From: Yoonia rosea
GTDB lineage: Bacteria > Pseudomonadota > Alphaproteobacteria > Rhodobacterales > Rhodobacteraceae
Reading direction: 5' to 3'
Assembly: GCF_900156505.1 (NCBI RefSeq)
Contig: NZ_FTPR01000001.1
Span: 62,001-126,000, forward strand
DNA length: 64,000 bases
Part shown: in pieces, positions 27,002 to 36,280 of the stretch
Layout: every line of letters begins with the position of its first letter
How positions within the stretch are numbered: the first letter of the stretch is position 1
Notes under the pieces: generated by a model
What the model was told of the DNA's origin: nothing
Database searches by the model: none
Seen by the model: the letters and a program-made list of their open reading frames with translations, nothing else
Made by a program: the position numbers and the translations under genes

Positions 27002-27478
27002 ATGAACGCATTCCAGAAAACCCTTGCTGCCGCCACTCTTGGCCTCAGCGTAATCGCAACCAGTGCCGCAGCCGATGATTTGGCCGCCGTGCAAACTTTC
27101 TACGACATCTTCACCAACCCAAGCCCTGAAACTCACGCGGCCTTCCTTGCTGCAGCTTCCGAGGATTGGAAAAGCTTTGCAGACTATTCAGGCGAATACC
27201 AAGTTCGTGAAGAATACCTGCCCATCTCTGAAGGCATCGCCGCATTCATGCCTGATCTGGAATTCACCATTGAAGCCATGCATCAGGACGGTAACTTTGT
27301 GACTGTTCGCAGCCGTTCAAAAGCGACACCCGCAGGCGAGTTTATGGGGATTGACCCTGAAGGCCGCGGCTTTGACATCATGAACATCGATATCCACGAA
27401 GTTCGTGATGGCAAGCTTGTGAATCTCTGGCACATCGAAGACTGGGCAACCGCCATGCAGCAAATGTCTGGCCAGTAA
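27002..27478 (+). CDS. Exported SnoaL-like (NTF2-fold) protein
   Basis: 158 residues with a cleavable signal peptide ending ATSAAAD. The mature domain has the SnoaL/ester-cyclase pattern (AVQTFYDIFTNPS, ...NFVTVRSRSKATPAGEFMGIDP, GRGFDIMNIDIHEVRDGKLVNLWHIEDW). Such proteins bind small hydrophobic ligands; a periplasmic version has no known role. CAGGAGA precedes ATG 27002. Codon use is more AT-rich than neighbours. Monocistronic, closed by a hairpin. Confidence 0.75.
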   Translation: MNAFQKTLAAATLGLSVIATSAAADDLAAVQTFYDIFTNPSPETHAAFLAAASEDWKSFADYSGEYQVREEYLPISEGIAAFMPDLEFTIEAMHQDGNFVTVRSRSKATPAGEFMGIDPEGRGFDIMNIDIHEVRDGKLVNLWHIEDWATAMQQMSGQ

Positions 27479-27509
27479 GAGCCGCACGACTAAAACGGCG
27501 ATATTTAAA

Positions 27510-27546
27510 CCCCGAGTTGGCTACATTATTTCAGGCCAGCTCGGGG
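27510..27546 (+). terminator. Terminator hairpin after SnoaL-like gene
   Basis: CCCCGAGTTGGC (27510-27521) pairs with GCCAGCTCGGGG (27535-27546), a 12-bp stem with one G-T pair and a 13-base loop, 32 bases after the stop. The following sequence CATTTAGTT is only mildly U-rich. Confidence 0.7.
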
Positions 27547-27547
27547 G

Positions 27548-27715
27548 CATTTAGTTAGACGTCCCGTTAAGCAGGCAGATTCTGCAGTGCAGCAAGAGGG
27601 AAAAGGGCTCACAGTTGCCGTTCGCTGCAAGATGCATCAACGGCAGCGTTGGGCCGACAGCAGACAGTCTCAGCTATTCGCTCAACAACCGCTTTGGGCC
27701 TTCCGTTCTGACCTG
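27548..27715. other. Spacer with dispersed-repeat-like sequence
   Basis: Between two terminators. Contains TTGCCGTTCGCTGC and an inverted-looking CGCTTTGGGCCTTCCGTTCTGAC, resembling the elements at 26.7 kb and 8.7 kb. No gene can be supported. Confidence 0.3.
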
Positions 27716-27718
27716 AAC

Positions 27719-27747
27719 AAAAAAAGGGCCAGAGAAACCTCTGGCCC
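27719..27747 (-). terminator. Rho-independent terminator of the MORN gene
   Basis: On the minus strand GGGCCAGAG-GTTT-CTCTGGCCC (27747-27726) is followed by seven Us, a textbook intrinsic terminator, 25 bases after the MORN gene stop. Confidence 0.92.
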
Positions 27748-27771
27748 TTCGCAATTCGTTGTCTGACGTCT

Positions 27772-29181
27772 TTAGTTTCCGGTCGTTTCCGACACCAAAG
27801 CACCGTCGGACCAGATGCCGATGCTTTCCTGCCCTGTGGCATAACGCATCTTGCCTTCGCCTTCGCGGCGGCCACGCACGAAGCCACCTTCATAGACGTC
27901 GCCATTGGCATAGGTCGCAACACCGGTGCCGTTGATCACACCGTCCTGCCATTGGCCCACATAGGTAAAGCCATCGGGCAGGGTGATTTCTCCGTCGCCG
28001 TTGCGCTGGCCGTTCAGGAACTCACCCACGTAAACCGCGCCATCGGCGTACACCGCCCGGCCCAAACCGTTGCGCTGGCCTTCGGACCACTGGCCTTCAT
28101 AAACATAGCCGTCAGCATAGGTCATCTTGCCCTGGCCATGGTTGCGGGCATTCAGGAACTCGCCCTCATAGACCAGACCGTTGCCAAGCGTCGCAACACC
28201 AACGCCGTTGATCACGCCAGCGTCCCATTCGCCTTCATAGGTTGACCCGTCCGTATAGGTGATTTTGCCGGTGCCATCGGCAAGGCTGTTCACAAAGGTG
28301 CCGACGTAAACAGAGCCGTCCGGATAGGTCACCTCGCCTTGGCCTTCAATACGGCCTTCAACCCACTCACCCACATAAACATACCCATCTGTACCGCGGA
28401 AAGCGCCTGTGCCATGCCGCAGATCGTTCACAAAGGTCCCTTCATAGACGTCGCCGTTGGCATAGGTGGCCACCCCTTCGCCTTCACGCTTGCCATCGAC
28501 GAAATTTGCCACATAGACATCGCCATTGGGCTGCGTGAGTGTGCCAGCGCCCTGAATGCGCCCATCGACCCATTCGCCGGTGTAGACCAGACCATCCGCC
28601 ATGGTCATGGTGCCGGTGCCGTCGCGTTCGCCGGCTCTGAGCGTCCCTTCATAGACTGCACCATCCGGATAGGTGATCTTGCCTTCACCTTCCTTTTCGC
28701 CATTCACCCACGCGCCTTCATAGATATAGCCGCCGGGGCTGGTCATGGTGCCGATGCCGTTGTGCATCGCGTTGCGGAATTCGCCCTCGTAGACAACACC
28801 GTTGGCATATTCGGCAATGCCTTGCCCGGTAATGTTGCCGTCGACCCATTCGCCTTCAAATGTACCGCCATCCGCAAATGTGATTCGACCCTGGCCTTCG
28901 GGCTTGCCTGCGACAAAAGCCCCCTCATAGACTGACCCGTTCGGGAATATCGCTCTGCCTTGGCCGCGAATTTCACCCGCAACCCACTGGCCGGTGTATT
29001 CATACCCGTTCGGAAGCCGGTAGGTGCCGGTGCCATCCTGCTTGCCGTCGACGAAGGTTCCTTCATAGACACCGCCGTCATCGTATTGTTTTGTCTGGAC
29101 ATCCTGGGCGAACCCGCTGGAGGCGATGGTTGCGGCCAATATCGCAATAGTCGCAGTCTTTGGTAGTACAAACATCGTCAT
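27772..29181 (-). CDS. Exported MORN-repeat protein (18 repeats)
   Basis: 469 residues: a signal peptide (cleavage near SGFAQD), then 18 consecutive 23-residue MORN units of the form (x-x-Y-E-G-x-F/W-x-x-G-x-x-x-G-x-G-x-x-x-x-x-x-G) and a degenerate 19th ending ETTGN. MORN arrays form extended beta-strand rods that bind lipids or proteins; in bacteria the role is mostly unknown. Units alternate between F- and W-type (TGQW/EGTF) except where units 9 and 10 are both F-type. Monocistronic with its own terminator; divergent from nadE. Start may be ATG 29181 or ATG 29175. Confidence 0.9.
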   Translation of the reverse strand: MTMFVLPKTATIAILAATIASSGFAQDVQTKQYDDGGVYEGTFVDGKQDGTGTYRLPNGYEYTGQWVAGEIRGQGRAIFPNGSVYEGAFVAGKPEGQGRITFADGGTFEGEWVDGNITGQGIAEYANGVVYEGEFRNAMHNGIGTMTSPGGYIYEGAWVNGEKEGEGKITYPDGAVYEGTLRAGERDGTGTMTMADGLVYTGEWVDGRIQGAGTLTQPNGDVYVANFVDGKREGEGVATYANGDVYEGTFVNDLRHGTGAFRGTDGYVYVGEWVEGRIEGQGEVTYPDGSVYVGTFVNSLADGTGKITYTDGSTYEGEWDAGVINGVGVATLGNGLVYEGEFLNARNHGQGKMTYADGYVYEGQWSEGQRNGLGRAVYADGAVYVGEFLNGQRNGDGEITLPDGFTYVGQWQDGVINGTGVATYANGDVYEGGFVRGRREGEGKMRYATGQESIGIWSDGALVSETTGN

Positions 29182-29321
29182 CCGTCTCTCCGTTCACTTC
29201 CGTGTATTTGCAGCTTATGAGAGGAGTTGCCGCCTGACAACGGCCTTGGGCCGAAGTTGTCTAACGGCTTTCCCCCGCGCTTCTTTCTGCTACATGCATG
29301 CCAAGGCTTTTGGACAAAACT

Positions 29322-30983
29322 ATGACAAAATTATTTCGCCTTACAATGGCGCAGCTCAACCCGACCGTGGGCGACATCGCGGGCAACGCCGATCAGGCGC
29401 GTGCAGCGTGGTCGGCGGGCAAAGCCGCTTGCGCCGATCTTGTCGTGCTACCCGAGATGTTTTTGGTCGGCTACCAGACCCAGGATCTGATCATGAAACC
29501 GGCTTTTGTTGCCGATGCCATGGCGCATCTGACGCAGCTTGCCAATGACTGTGCCGACGGTCCCGCCCTGTCGATTGGTGGTCCTGTGCTGGAAGACGGC
29601 CGGCTTTATAATGCCTATTTCACGCTGCGCGGTGGTGAGATCGTCGCCCGTGCCCGCAAACACTTCCTGCCCAACTTCAACGTCTTTGATGAGGTACGCC
29701 TGTTCAAGAGCGCCGATATCGCGGGGCCCTTTGCGCTCCCAGACGGGCCGCGCATCGGCCACCCCATTTGCGAAGATGCGTGGTACCCCGATGTCTGTGA
29801 GGCCATGGTCGAAAGCGGTGCCGAGATTTTGGTGGTCCCCAATGGCTCGCCCTATTTCCGCGATAAGTTCAACATCCGCATGCAGACAATGCTCAACCGC
29901 GTGATCGAAAACGATGTGCCGCTTGTCTACCTCAATATGGTCGGCGGACAGGACGACCAGATGTTTGATGGCGGCTCCTTCGTGCTCAATCGTGGCGGCA
30001 AATTGGCGGTGCAACTGCCTGTGATGGATGCCACCATCACACACGTCGATTTCGAACGCACCGATGACGGGTGGGTGGCGAAAGAGGGCGAGAAAGCCTC
30101 GCTGCCGGATACGCTCGAGCAGGACTACCGCGTGATGGTCGAAGCCTTGCGCGACTACATGCGCAAGACCGGTTTCAAGAAGGTCCTTCTGGGCCTGTCG
30201 GGCGGAATCGACAGCGCCATCGTCGCTGCCATTGCCGTCGATGCGCTGGGCGCTGAAAACGTCCGCTGCGTGATGTTGCCTTCCGAATACACGTCCCAAG
30301 GCTCGCTCAATGATGCCGCCGCTGCCGCCAAGGCTTTGGGTTGTACCTACGACACAATCAGCATTGCAGGCCCGCGCGCCGCGGTGACCGAGGCCCTCGC
30401 GCCACTTTTCGCGGGGCTTACGCCCGACCTGACCGAAGAAAACATCCAGTCGCGTATCCGGGGCCTTTTGCTCATGGCGCAATCGAACAAATTCGGGGAA
30501 ATGCTGCTGACCACCGGCAACAAATCCGAGGTCGCCGTTGGTTATGCCACGATCTACGGCGACATGGCGGGCGGCTATAACCCGATCAAGGACATGTATA
30601 AAACGCGCGTCTTTGCCGCCTGCCGCTGGCGCAATGCCAATCACCGCGACTGGATGTGTGGCCCCGCAGGCATGGTGATCCCCGAAGCCATTATCGACAA
30701 ACCCCCTTCGGCGGAACTGCGGCCTGACCAGAAAGACGAAGACAGCCTGCCGCCCTATGATGTGCTGGACGGGATATTGGCAATGCTGGTTGATCAAGAG
30801 GCCTCGGTCGCCGATTGCGTGGCGGCCGGTTACGCGCGCGAAACTGTCAAACGGGTCGAACACCTGATCTACATCAGCGAATACAAGCGCTTCCAATCGG
30901 CCCCGGGGCCACGGTTGTCGGCGCGCGCCTTCTGGCTTGACCGGCGCTATCCGATCGTGAACCGTTGGCGTGATGACAACTGA
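29322..30983 (+). CDS. nadE: Glutamine-dependent NAD+ synthase NadE
   Basis: 553 residues, two domains. N-terminal nitrilase-type glutaminase (about 1-250) with Glu in LVVLPEMF, Lys in RKHFLPNF and Cys in PICEDAWY; C-terminal synthetase with the P-loop LGLSGGIDSA and TTGNKSEVAVGY. Amidates deamido-NAD using glutamine in the cytoplasm. ATG 29322 gives the family's N-terminus; the frame is open 24 bases further. Overlaps the next small gene. Confidence 0.95.
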   Translation: MTKLFRLTMAQLNPTVGDIAGNADQARAAWSAGKAACADLVVLPEMFLVGYQTQDLIMKPAFVADAMAHLTQLANDCADGPALSIGGPVLEDGRLYNAYFTLRGGEIVARARKHFLPNFNVFDEVRLFKSADIAGPFALPDGPRIGHPICEDAWYPDVCEAMVESGAEILVVPNGSPYFRDKFNIRMQTMLNRVIENDVPLVYLNMVGGQDDQMFDGGSFVLNRGGKLAVQLPVMDATITHVDFERTDDGWVAKEGEKASLPDTLEQDYRVMVEALRDYMRKTGFKKVLLGLSGGIDSAIVAAIAVDALGAENVRCVMLPSEYTSQGSLNDAAAAAKALGCTYDTISIAGPRAAVTEALAPLFAGLTPDLTEENIQSRIRGLLLMAQSNKFGEMLLTTGNKSEVAVGYATIYGDMAGGYNPIKDMYKTRVFAACRWRNANHRDWMCGPAGMVIPEAIIDKPPSAELRPDQKDEDSLPPYDVLDGILAMLVDQEASVADCVAAGYARETVKRVEHLIYISEYKRFQSAPGPRLSARAFWLDRRYPIVNRWRDDN

Positions 30984-31500
30984 GACACGGATCAGCGATA
31001 GCTTTCGCATCAGGCGCGTGGCAGGCGGTGCTCTGCTGTTTATCAGCCTTCCCTTAAATCTCATCCTTGCACGGTTTGCATGGCCTTCGGTTGAGGATCC
31101 GTCCGATGCGCTCTTTTTGCTCGCCGCGCTCCTGCCGGTCGCCTTGGGGCTTTGGGCGGCCTTCCCAAGGCGCAAACCTGCCTTGCGCATGACGATCAGC
31201 GATCAGGCCGTGATGCTCCACAACCCACCCAAGACGATCCACCTCGCAGCCCTTCAGAGCATCCGCCTGCGCCGGCCTGCTTTGGCCAACCACGACCAGA
31301 TCATCTTCAAGGCAGACGAAGATCTCATCGCTTTCAACGTCATCCACCTGACACATGAGGCACCCGATATCATTTCTCTCATCGGGATCCGCCTTGAAAA
31401 CCAAGGGCGCTACCTGCGCGAAAGACGCTCTGACGTGCTGGGCGCGCGCACAGGTCTGTGGGAGGTGCAGATTGGTGCCGCCTTTGAAAGCAGGCCGTGA
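30973..31500 (+). CDS. Unknown two-helix membrane protein
   Basis: 175 residues; two hydrophobic segments (about 15-37 and 47-65) and a C-terminal cytoplasmic part with alternating strands (LRMTISDQAVMLHNPPKTIHL, IIFKADEDLIAFNVI) that looks like a PH-like YdbT or DUF-type domain, though I cannot assign it. ATG 30973 (or GTG 30970) lies within the end of nadE, so the pair is co-transcribed. No functional link to NAD synthesis is evident. Confidence 0.6.
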   Translation: MTTETRISDSFRIRRVAGGALLFISLPLNLILARFAWPSVEDPSDALFLLAALLPVALGLWAAFPRRKPALRMTISDQAVMLHNPPKTIHLAALQSIRLRRPALANHDQIIFKADEDLIAFNVIHLTHEAPDIISLIGIRLENQGRYLRERRSDVLGARTGLWEVQIGAAFESRP

Positions 31501-31672
31501 CCCACGCGAAACCCAAAAGCCGCACCACCAAATCTTCTTCTGTCCGAGCCTCTTTCCATGTGCATTCAAACTTCGGGGTGAGGCGCAGCCGAGGGGCAGC
31601 GCCCCTCAACCACCCCTCAACTGGACATCACGCGCATCTCATGGTCAAAGCCCCCCAACAGGAGATGCACCC

Positions 31673-33001
31673 ATGACCACAACCAGATTCGCCCCATCAC
31701 CCACCGGTTGGATCCATATCGGCAACCTGCGCGCCGCACTTTTCAACTATGCGATTGCCCGCCAGAACGGGGGCACCTTCATCCTGCGCATTGACGACAC
31801 CGATGGCGAACGCTCCAAGCCCGAATATGTGGAGGGCCTGAAAGAAGACCTGACATGGCTCGGTTTCACCTGGGACCGCGTGGAACATCAATCCGCGCGC
31901 ATGGAAAACTATCTGGCAGCCAAGCAGAAACTGATCGACATGGGGCGGCTCTATGAATGCTTCGAGACGCCGACCGAGCTCGACCTCAAGCGCAAAAAGC
32001 AGCTCAACATGGGCAAACCCCCGGTCTATGACCGTGCGGCCTTGGCGCTCTCGGAGGATGAAAAAAACACACTGCGCGCTGAACGCGGCTCGCATTGGCG
32101 CTTCAAACTTGATCACAAACGCATCGAATGGACCGACGGTATTATCGGCGACATCTCGATCGACGCGGCCTCGGTCAGCGATCCTGTGCTTTTCAAGAAC
32201 GACGGCCAGATCCTCTACACGCTGGCTTCGGTGGTCGATGATACCGAAATGGGCATCACCGATATCGTGCGCGGCTCCGACCACGTCACAAACACGGCCA
32301 CCCAGATCCAGATGATCGAAGCACTGGGCGGCGCGGTGCCGACATTTGCGCACCATTCGCTCCTGACCGGCCCGCAAGGCGAGGCGCTCTCCAAACGCCT
32401 TGGTACACTGGCATTGCGTGACCTGCGCAAACAAGGCATCGCGCCACAAGCGATCCTGTCGCTGATGGCGCGTCTCGGCTCGTCCGAGCCTGTGGAGCTG
32501 CGCGCCAATATCGATGAGGTCGTGGCGCATTTCGATCTGTCGAAATTCGGCTCTGCCCCCACCAAATTCGACGCAGCAGATCTGATCCCGCTCACCGCGC
32601 GGCATCTGGCGACGCTCGGGTCCGGCGATGTGGCCGATGTCTTGACATCGGCTGGCGTGCCTGCCGATCTGGCTGATCCGTTCTGGCTGCTTGTGCGCGA
32701 CAACATCAACAGTCTGGACGAAGTTGCCGACTGGTGGGCACTGATGCGCGATGGTGCGACGCCGCTGGTTGATGACGAAGACCGCGATTTCGTGGCGCAG
32801 GCTTTCGCTATGTTGCCGCCGATGCCCTATACCGCAGAGACATGGGGCACGTGGACCACTGCTGTGAAAGAGGCCACAGGCCGCAAGGGCAAAACCCTTT
32901 TCATGCCCCTGCGCAAAGCCGTCACCGGCCGCGCACGCGGTCCTGAAATGGCCGACGTCATGCCGCTTTTGCAAAAAGCCCCGTCGCTGGATAACGCATA
33001 G
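31673..33001 (+). CDS. gltX: Glutamyl-tRNA synthetase (short GltX type)
   Basis: 442 residues; class I synthetase with RFAPSPTGWIHIGN (HIGH variant) and ALSKRLG (KMSKS variant). GGAGATG precedes ATG 31673. Alphaproteobacteria usually carry two GltX copies and no GlnRS, charging tRNA-Gln with Glu followed by GatCAB amidation; which role this copy has cannot be read from sequence. The frame upstream is open to 31355 but that part is low quality and ignored. Confidence 0.94.
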   Translation: MTTTRFAPSPTGWIHIGNLRAALFNYAIARQNGGTFILRIDDTDGERSKPEYVEGLKEDLTWLGFTWDRVEHQSARMENYLAAKQKLIDMGRLYECFETPTELDLKRKKQLNMGKPPVYDRAALALSEDEKNTLRAERGSHWRFKLDHKRIEWTDGIIGDISIDAASVSDPVLFKNDGQILYTLASVVDDTEMGITDIVRGSDHVTNTATQIQMIEALGGAVPTFAHHSLLTGPQGEALSKRLGTLALRDLRKQGIAPQAILSLMARLGSSEPVELRANIDEVVAHFDLSKFGSAPTKFDAADLIPLTARHLATLGSGDVADVLTSAGVPADLADPFWLLVRDNINSLDEVADWWALMRDGATPLVDDEDRDFVAQAFAMLPPMPYTAETWGTWTTAVKEATGRKGKTLFMPLRKAVTGRARGPEMADVMPLLQKAPSLDNA

Positions 33002-33071
33002 CGTGCAAAGGCCCCTGCGCCTTTCGGCGGGGGGCCGCGCTCGCCCACGCTCTCACGCGGCGTGATCGGCG

Positions 33072-35588
33072 TTATTCGCGCGCCCGTAGCACTTGCGCCG
33101 GTTTCGCTGCAAGTGGGCCCCACGCAAAGGCCAGCCCCGCCAGCAGCGATGCCAGAACGCCACCTCCGATAATCAGCAAGGCATTGGACCAGATCACGGT
33201 ATAGCTTGTGTCCATGATAAAGGTCGAAACAGCCCAGCCGCCCAGAATACCCGCGCCAAGTGCCACGCTTCCTGCCGCAAACCCGAGCATTGCCGCACGC
33301 AAGGCAAAGCTCAGCATGATCCGCCCGCGCGAGGCGCCCAGCGTTTTCAGCACCGCCGCTTCAAAGGTCCGCGCCCGCTCACCGGCCGCCGCAGCCCCGA
33401 TCAGCACCAGAAACCCTGTGACAAGCGTGATCAACGCGCCATAGCGTGTCGCAGCCGAGATACCGCCGACCAGTTCGATCACCTGATCAATGGCATCACG
33501 AATACGGATCGCAGTAATATTGGGATAGGCCGTTGCCAGATCGCGCAGAATCGCGGCCTCGGCATCGGGGGTGGCATAAACGGTCGAAATCCAGCTATGG
33601 GGTGCCCCCGCCAGGGCGCCCTGGTTCATTGCGAGCACAAAGCCGATCCCTGCATCTTCCCAACTGACATTGCGAAAACTCGTCACTTCGCCGGTGATGT
33701 CACGGCCCAGAATATTTACAGTCATCATGTCGCCCAGTTGCAGGCCGATCTCTGCCGCTTCTTCGGCGGCAAAGCTGATCTGGGGTGGCCCGTCGTAGCC
33801 TTCAGGCCACCATTCCCCTGCGGTGATCTCGGTGCCACTGGGCTGCGCGTCAGCATAGGTGATCCCGCGGTCCCCGCGCACGACCCAGTGACCGCCGGCC
33901 ACTTCTTCCGCGGGGCGGCCATTGATCTGCGTAATAATTCCGCGCAGCATCGGTGCTGTGTCATACCGGCTCACGGCATCATCCGCATCAAGCCGCGCAC
34001 CAAAACCTTCGATCTGGTCAGGCTGAATATCCACAAAGAAATAGCTGGGTGCCACGGCAGGCAGATCATCCGAAAACGATGTGCGCAGGTTCCCGTCAAT
34101 CTGGCCGACCGCCGCCAGCACCGTCAGGCCCAGCCCCAGTGACAGGACGACCGATGTCGCCTCACCCCCCCGCGCACCAATCGCACCAAAGGCCAGACGC
34201 AGGGCAGGGCGCCCGCGTGTCGGTTTGCGAAACCGCCGCGCAATCCAGCGGATGGCGATAGCGGCAAGCACCAGAATGGCCAGCGCGCCCGCAATTCCGC
34301 CAGCGGTCCAGAGCGTCAGGAACACGGTGCCGGAAAACAGGATCGCAGCCCCGATCAATCCGGCCAGTAACACGGCAATTGCCACCAGATAGCGCCGTGC
34401 GGGCAGGGTGGCACTGGCAGCAAAGGCATCACGAAACAGGGTTGCAGCCCGAATATCCTCGGTCTTGGCCAGTGGCCAAAGGGTAAAGATCAGTGCGGCC
34501 AGCAGGCCGTAGACCGCTGCCTCGAAAAGCGGTGCCGGATAAACGGCAAAGACCGCCGGAATGGGCAATTGTGCCTCAATCACGGGGGCAAGCAGCACCG
34601 GTAATCCCGCGCCAATCACCAGCCCCAGAAACACGCCTGCAAGGGTCAACACACCAATCTGTATGAAATAGGTCTGAAAGATCACCTTACGGGTCGCGCC
34701 CAACGTTTTCAGCGTGGCAATGACTTGTGTCTTGCCTGCCAGATAGGCCCGCACCGCTGCCGACACACCCACGCCGCCAACTGCCAGACCGGATAGGCCC
34801 ACAAGGATCAGAAACGCGCCGATCCGGTCCACGAATTGCGCGACACCGCCCGCACCACGGCGGCTATCGCGCCAGCGCAAACCACTGTCGCGAAACTGCG
34901 CCTCGGCGCTGTCTTCCAGTGCTTGCAGGTCTGCGCCCTCGGGCAAATCCAGCCGGTATTGCGTGGAAAACAACGTCCCCTCGACGATCAGACCCGAGTT
35001 TGCCAGATCGGCAGTCTTTACAATCGTGCGCGGCCCTAGGCCAAAACCACCCGCGGCATTATCCGGATAGCGATCCAGAATGGCTCGTAGGGTAAAATCC
35101 TGTTCGCCCAACCTGAAACGATCACCAGGGGCCAGTGCCAGCCTATCGGCCAGCACCCGTTCCATAACCCCGCCATGATCGGCCAGCGCTTCTGCCAGCG
35201 GGATCGGCGGATCAAGCGTCACCTGACCAATCAACGGATAGAGATCATCAACCGCACGAATTTGCGTGAGCCCGCGCTCTGCCGCGCCACCGCGTTCCAC
35301 CACCGCCATCGAGCGGAAATCAACCGTTTCCGACACGCGCGTCGCAATGCTGTTCAGCCAGCCCAGTTCGTCCGCGCGCGCGAACCGATAGGTAAACTCG
35401 ACTTCGGCATCGCCGCCCAAGAGCGCCGCACCATCCCGCGCCAACCCCGCCTCAATGCCTGCACGCACGGTGCCAACAGCCGCGATTGCCGCGACACCCA
35501 GTGCCAGACAGGCCAGAAGCACACGAAAACCGCGCAAGCCGCCGCGCAATTCGCGCGCGGCAAACCGTGATGCAATTGCAAGGCTCAT
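33072..35588 (-). CDS. ABC transporter permease, FtsX-like (YbbP type)
   Basis: 838 residues with ten membrane helices arranged as one N-terminal, then two FtsX-type blocks (about 255-380 with VGGVGVSAAVRAYLAGKTQVIATLKTLG; about 715-830) and large periplasmic domains. The repeated TLKTLGATR / VLKTLGASR coupling helices contact the ATPase. E. coli YbbP with YbbA and TesA has the same gene order; the exported or extracted substrate is not known with certainty. Coupled to the ATPase by a 4-bp overlap. Confidence 0.88.
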   Translation of the reverse strand: MSLAIASRFAARELRGGLRGFRVLLACLALGVAAIAAVGTVRAGIEAGLARDGAALLGGDAEVEFTYRFARADELGWLNSIATRVSETVDFRSMAVVERGGAAERGLTQIRAVDDLYPLIGQVTLDPPIPLAEALADHGGVMERVLADRLALAPGDRFRLGEQDFTLRAILDRYPDNAAGGFGLGPRTIVKTADLANSGLIVEGTLFSTQYRLDLPEGADLQALEDSAEAQFRDSGLRWRDSRRGAGGVAQFVDRIGAFLILVGLSGLAVGGVGVSAAVRAYLAGKTQVIATLKTLGATRKVIFQTYFIQIGVLTLAGVFLGLVIGAGLPVLLAPVIEAQLPIPAVFAVYPAPLFEAAVYGLLAALIFTLWPLAKTEDIRAATLFRDAFAASATLPARRYLVAIAVLLAGLIGAAILFSGTVFLTLWTAGGIAGALAILVLAAIAIRWIARRFRKPTRGRPALRLAFGAIGARGGEATSVVLSLGLGLTVLAAVGQIDGNLRTSFSDDLPAVAPSYFFVDIQPDQIEGFGARLDADDAVSRYDTAPMLRGIITQINGRPAEEVAGGHWVVRGDRGITYADAQPSGTEITAGEWWPEGYDGPPQISFAAEEAAEIGLQLGDMMTVNILGRDITGEVTSFRNVSWEDAGIGFVLAMNQGALAGAPHSWISTVYATPDAEAAILRDLATAYPNITAIRIRDAIDQVIELVGGISAATRYGALITLVTGFLVLIGAAAAGERARTFEAAVLKTLGASRGRIMLSFALRAAMLGFAAGSVALGAGILGGWAVSTFIMDTSYTVIWSNALLIIGGGVLASLLAGLAFAWGPLAAKPAQVLRARE

Positions 35589-36280
35589 TCCGCAGCCTTT
35601 GCGACAGGGCTGTCGATGCGCCCGTCACGCAGACGGATCACACGGTCACAGCGTGCGGCCAGTTCATTGGCGTGTGTCACCAAAATCAAGGTTGCCCCGT
35701 GGCGGTCCCGCAGATCAAACAGCAGATTGATAATGGCAGCGCCGTTCGTTTCATCCAGATTGCCCGTCGGCTCATCCGCCAGCAAAATCTTGGGGCGCGG
35801 GGCCGAGGCGCGCGCCAGAGCCACCCGCTGCTGCTCACCGCCCGACATCTGGTTGGGGTAGTGATCCATGCGATTGCTAAGCCCGACAGCCTCTAACTCG
35901 GCGGCCGCCCGTGCAAATGCGTCCTTCGCGCCGGCCAATTCCAGCGGGGTTGCGACATTTTCAAGCGCCGTCATCGTCGGGATCAGGTGGAAAGATTGGA
36001 ACACCACCCCCATATGATCCCTACGAAAGAGGGCAAGCTGGTCTTCGTTCATCGCCGTCAGGTCCTGCCCCAAGGCCGTGATGACGCCCGATGACGCCTG
36101 TTCCAGCCCGCCCATCAACATAAGGAGCGATGACTTGCCCGACCCACTTGGCCCCACCAAACCCAGCGTCTCGCCGCTGGCCACCTCAAGCGAGATGTCA
36201 TGCAGAATGTCGACGCGGCCTGCGTTTCCGTCCAGCGACAGGTTCGCATGGGAAATGGAGAGAACAGGATCGGTCATCAT
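35585..36280 (-). CDS. ABC transporter ATPase, YbbA/LolD type
   Basis: 231 residues. Walker A GPSGSGKSS, Q-loop region VVFQSFHLIPTMTALENV, signature MSGGEQQRVALARA and Walker B ILLADEPTGNLD are all present, as in MacB/LolD-like ATPases. ATG 36280 (or the adjacent 36277) begins at MTDPVLS. The start codon overlaps that of tesA on the other strand by two bases. Partner of the large permease downstream. Confidence 0.9.
   Translation of the reverse strand: MMTDPVLSISHANLSLDGNAGRVDILHDISLEVASGETLGLVGPSGSGKSSLLMLMGGLEQASSGVITALGQDLTAMNEDQLALFRRDHMGVVFQSFHLIPTMTALENVATPLELAGAKDAFARAAAELEAVGLSNRMDHYPNQMSGGEQQRVALARASAPRPKILLADEPTGNLDETNGAAIINLLFDLRDRHGATLILVTHANELAARCDRVIRLRDGRIDSPVAKAAE

Noticed and set aside
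27772..29181. Periodic DNA repeats considered as a CRISPR-like or VNTR array
   Set aside because: The 69-bp periodicity is explained by in-frame MORN units of a protein with signal peptide; there are no identical repeats with unique spacers.
29448..31190. 580-aa minus-strand frame antisense to nadE
   Set aside because: Shadow of a GC-rich gene; no recognisable domain.
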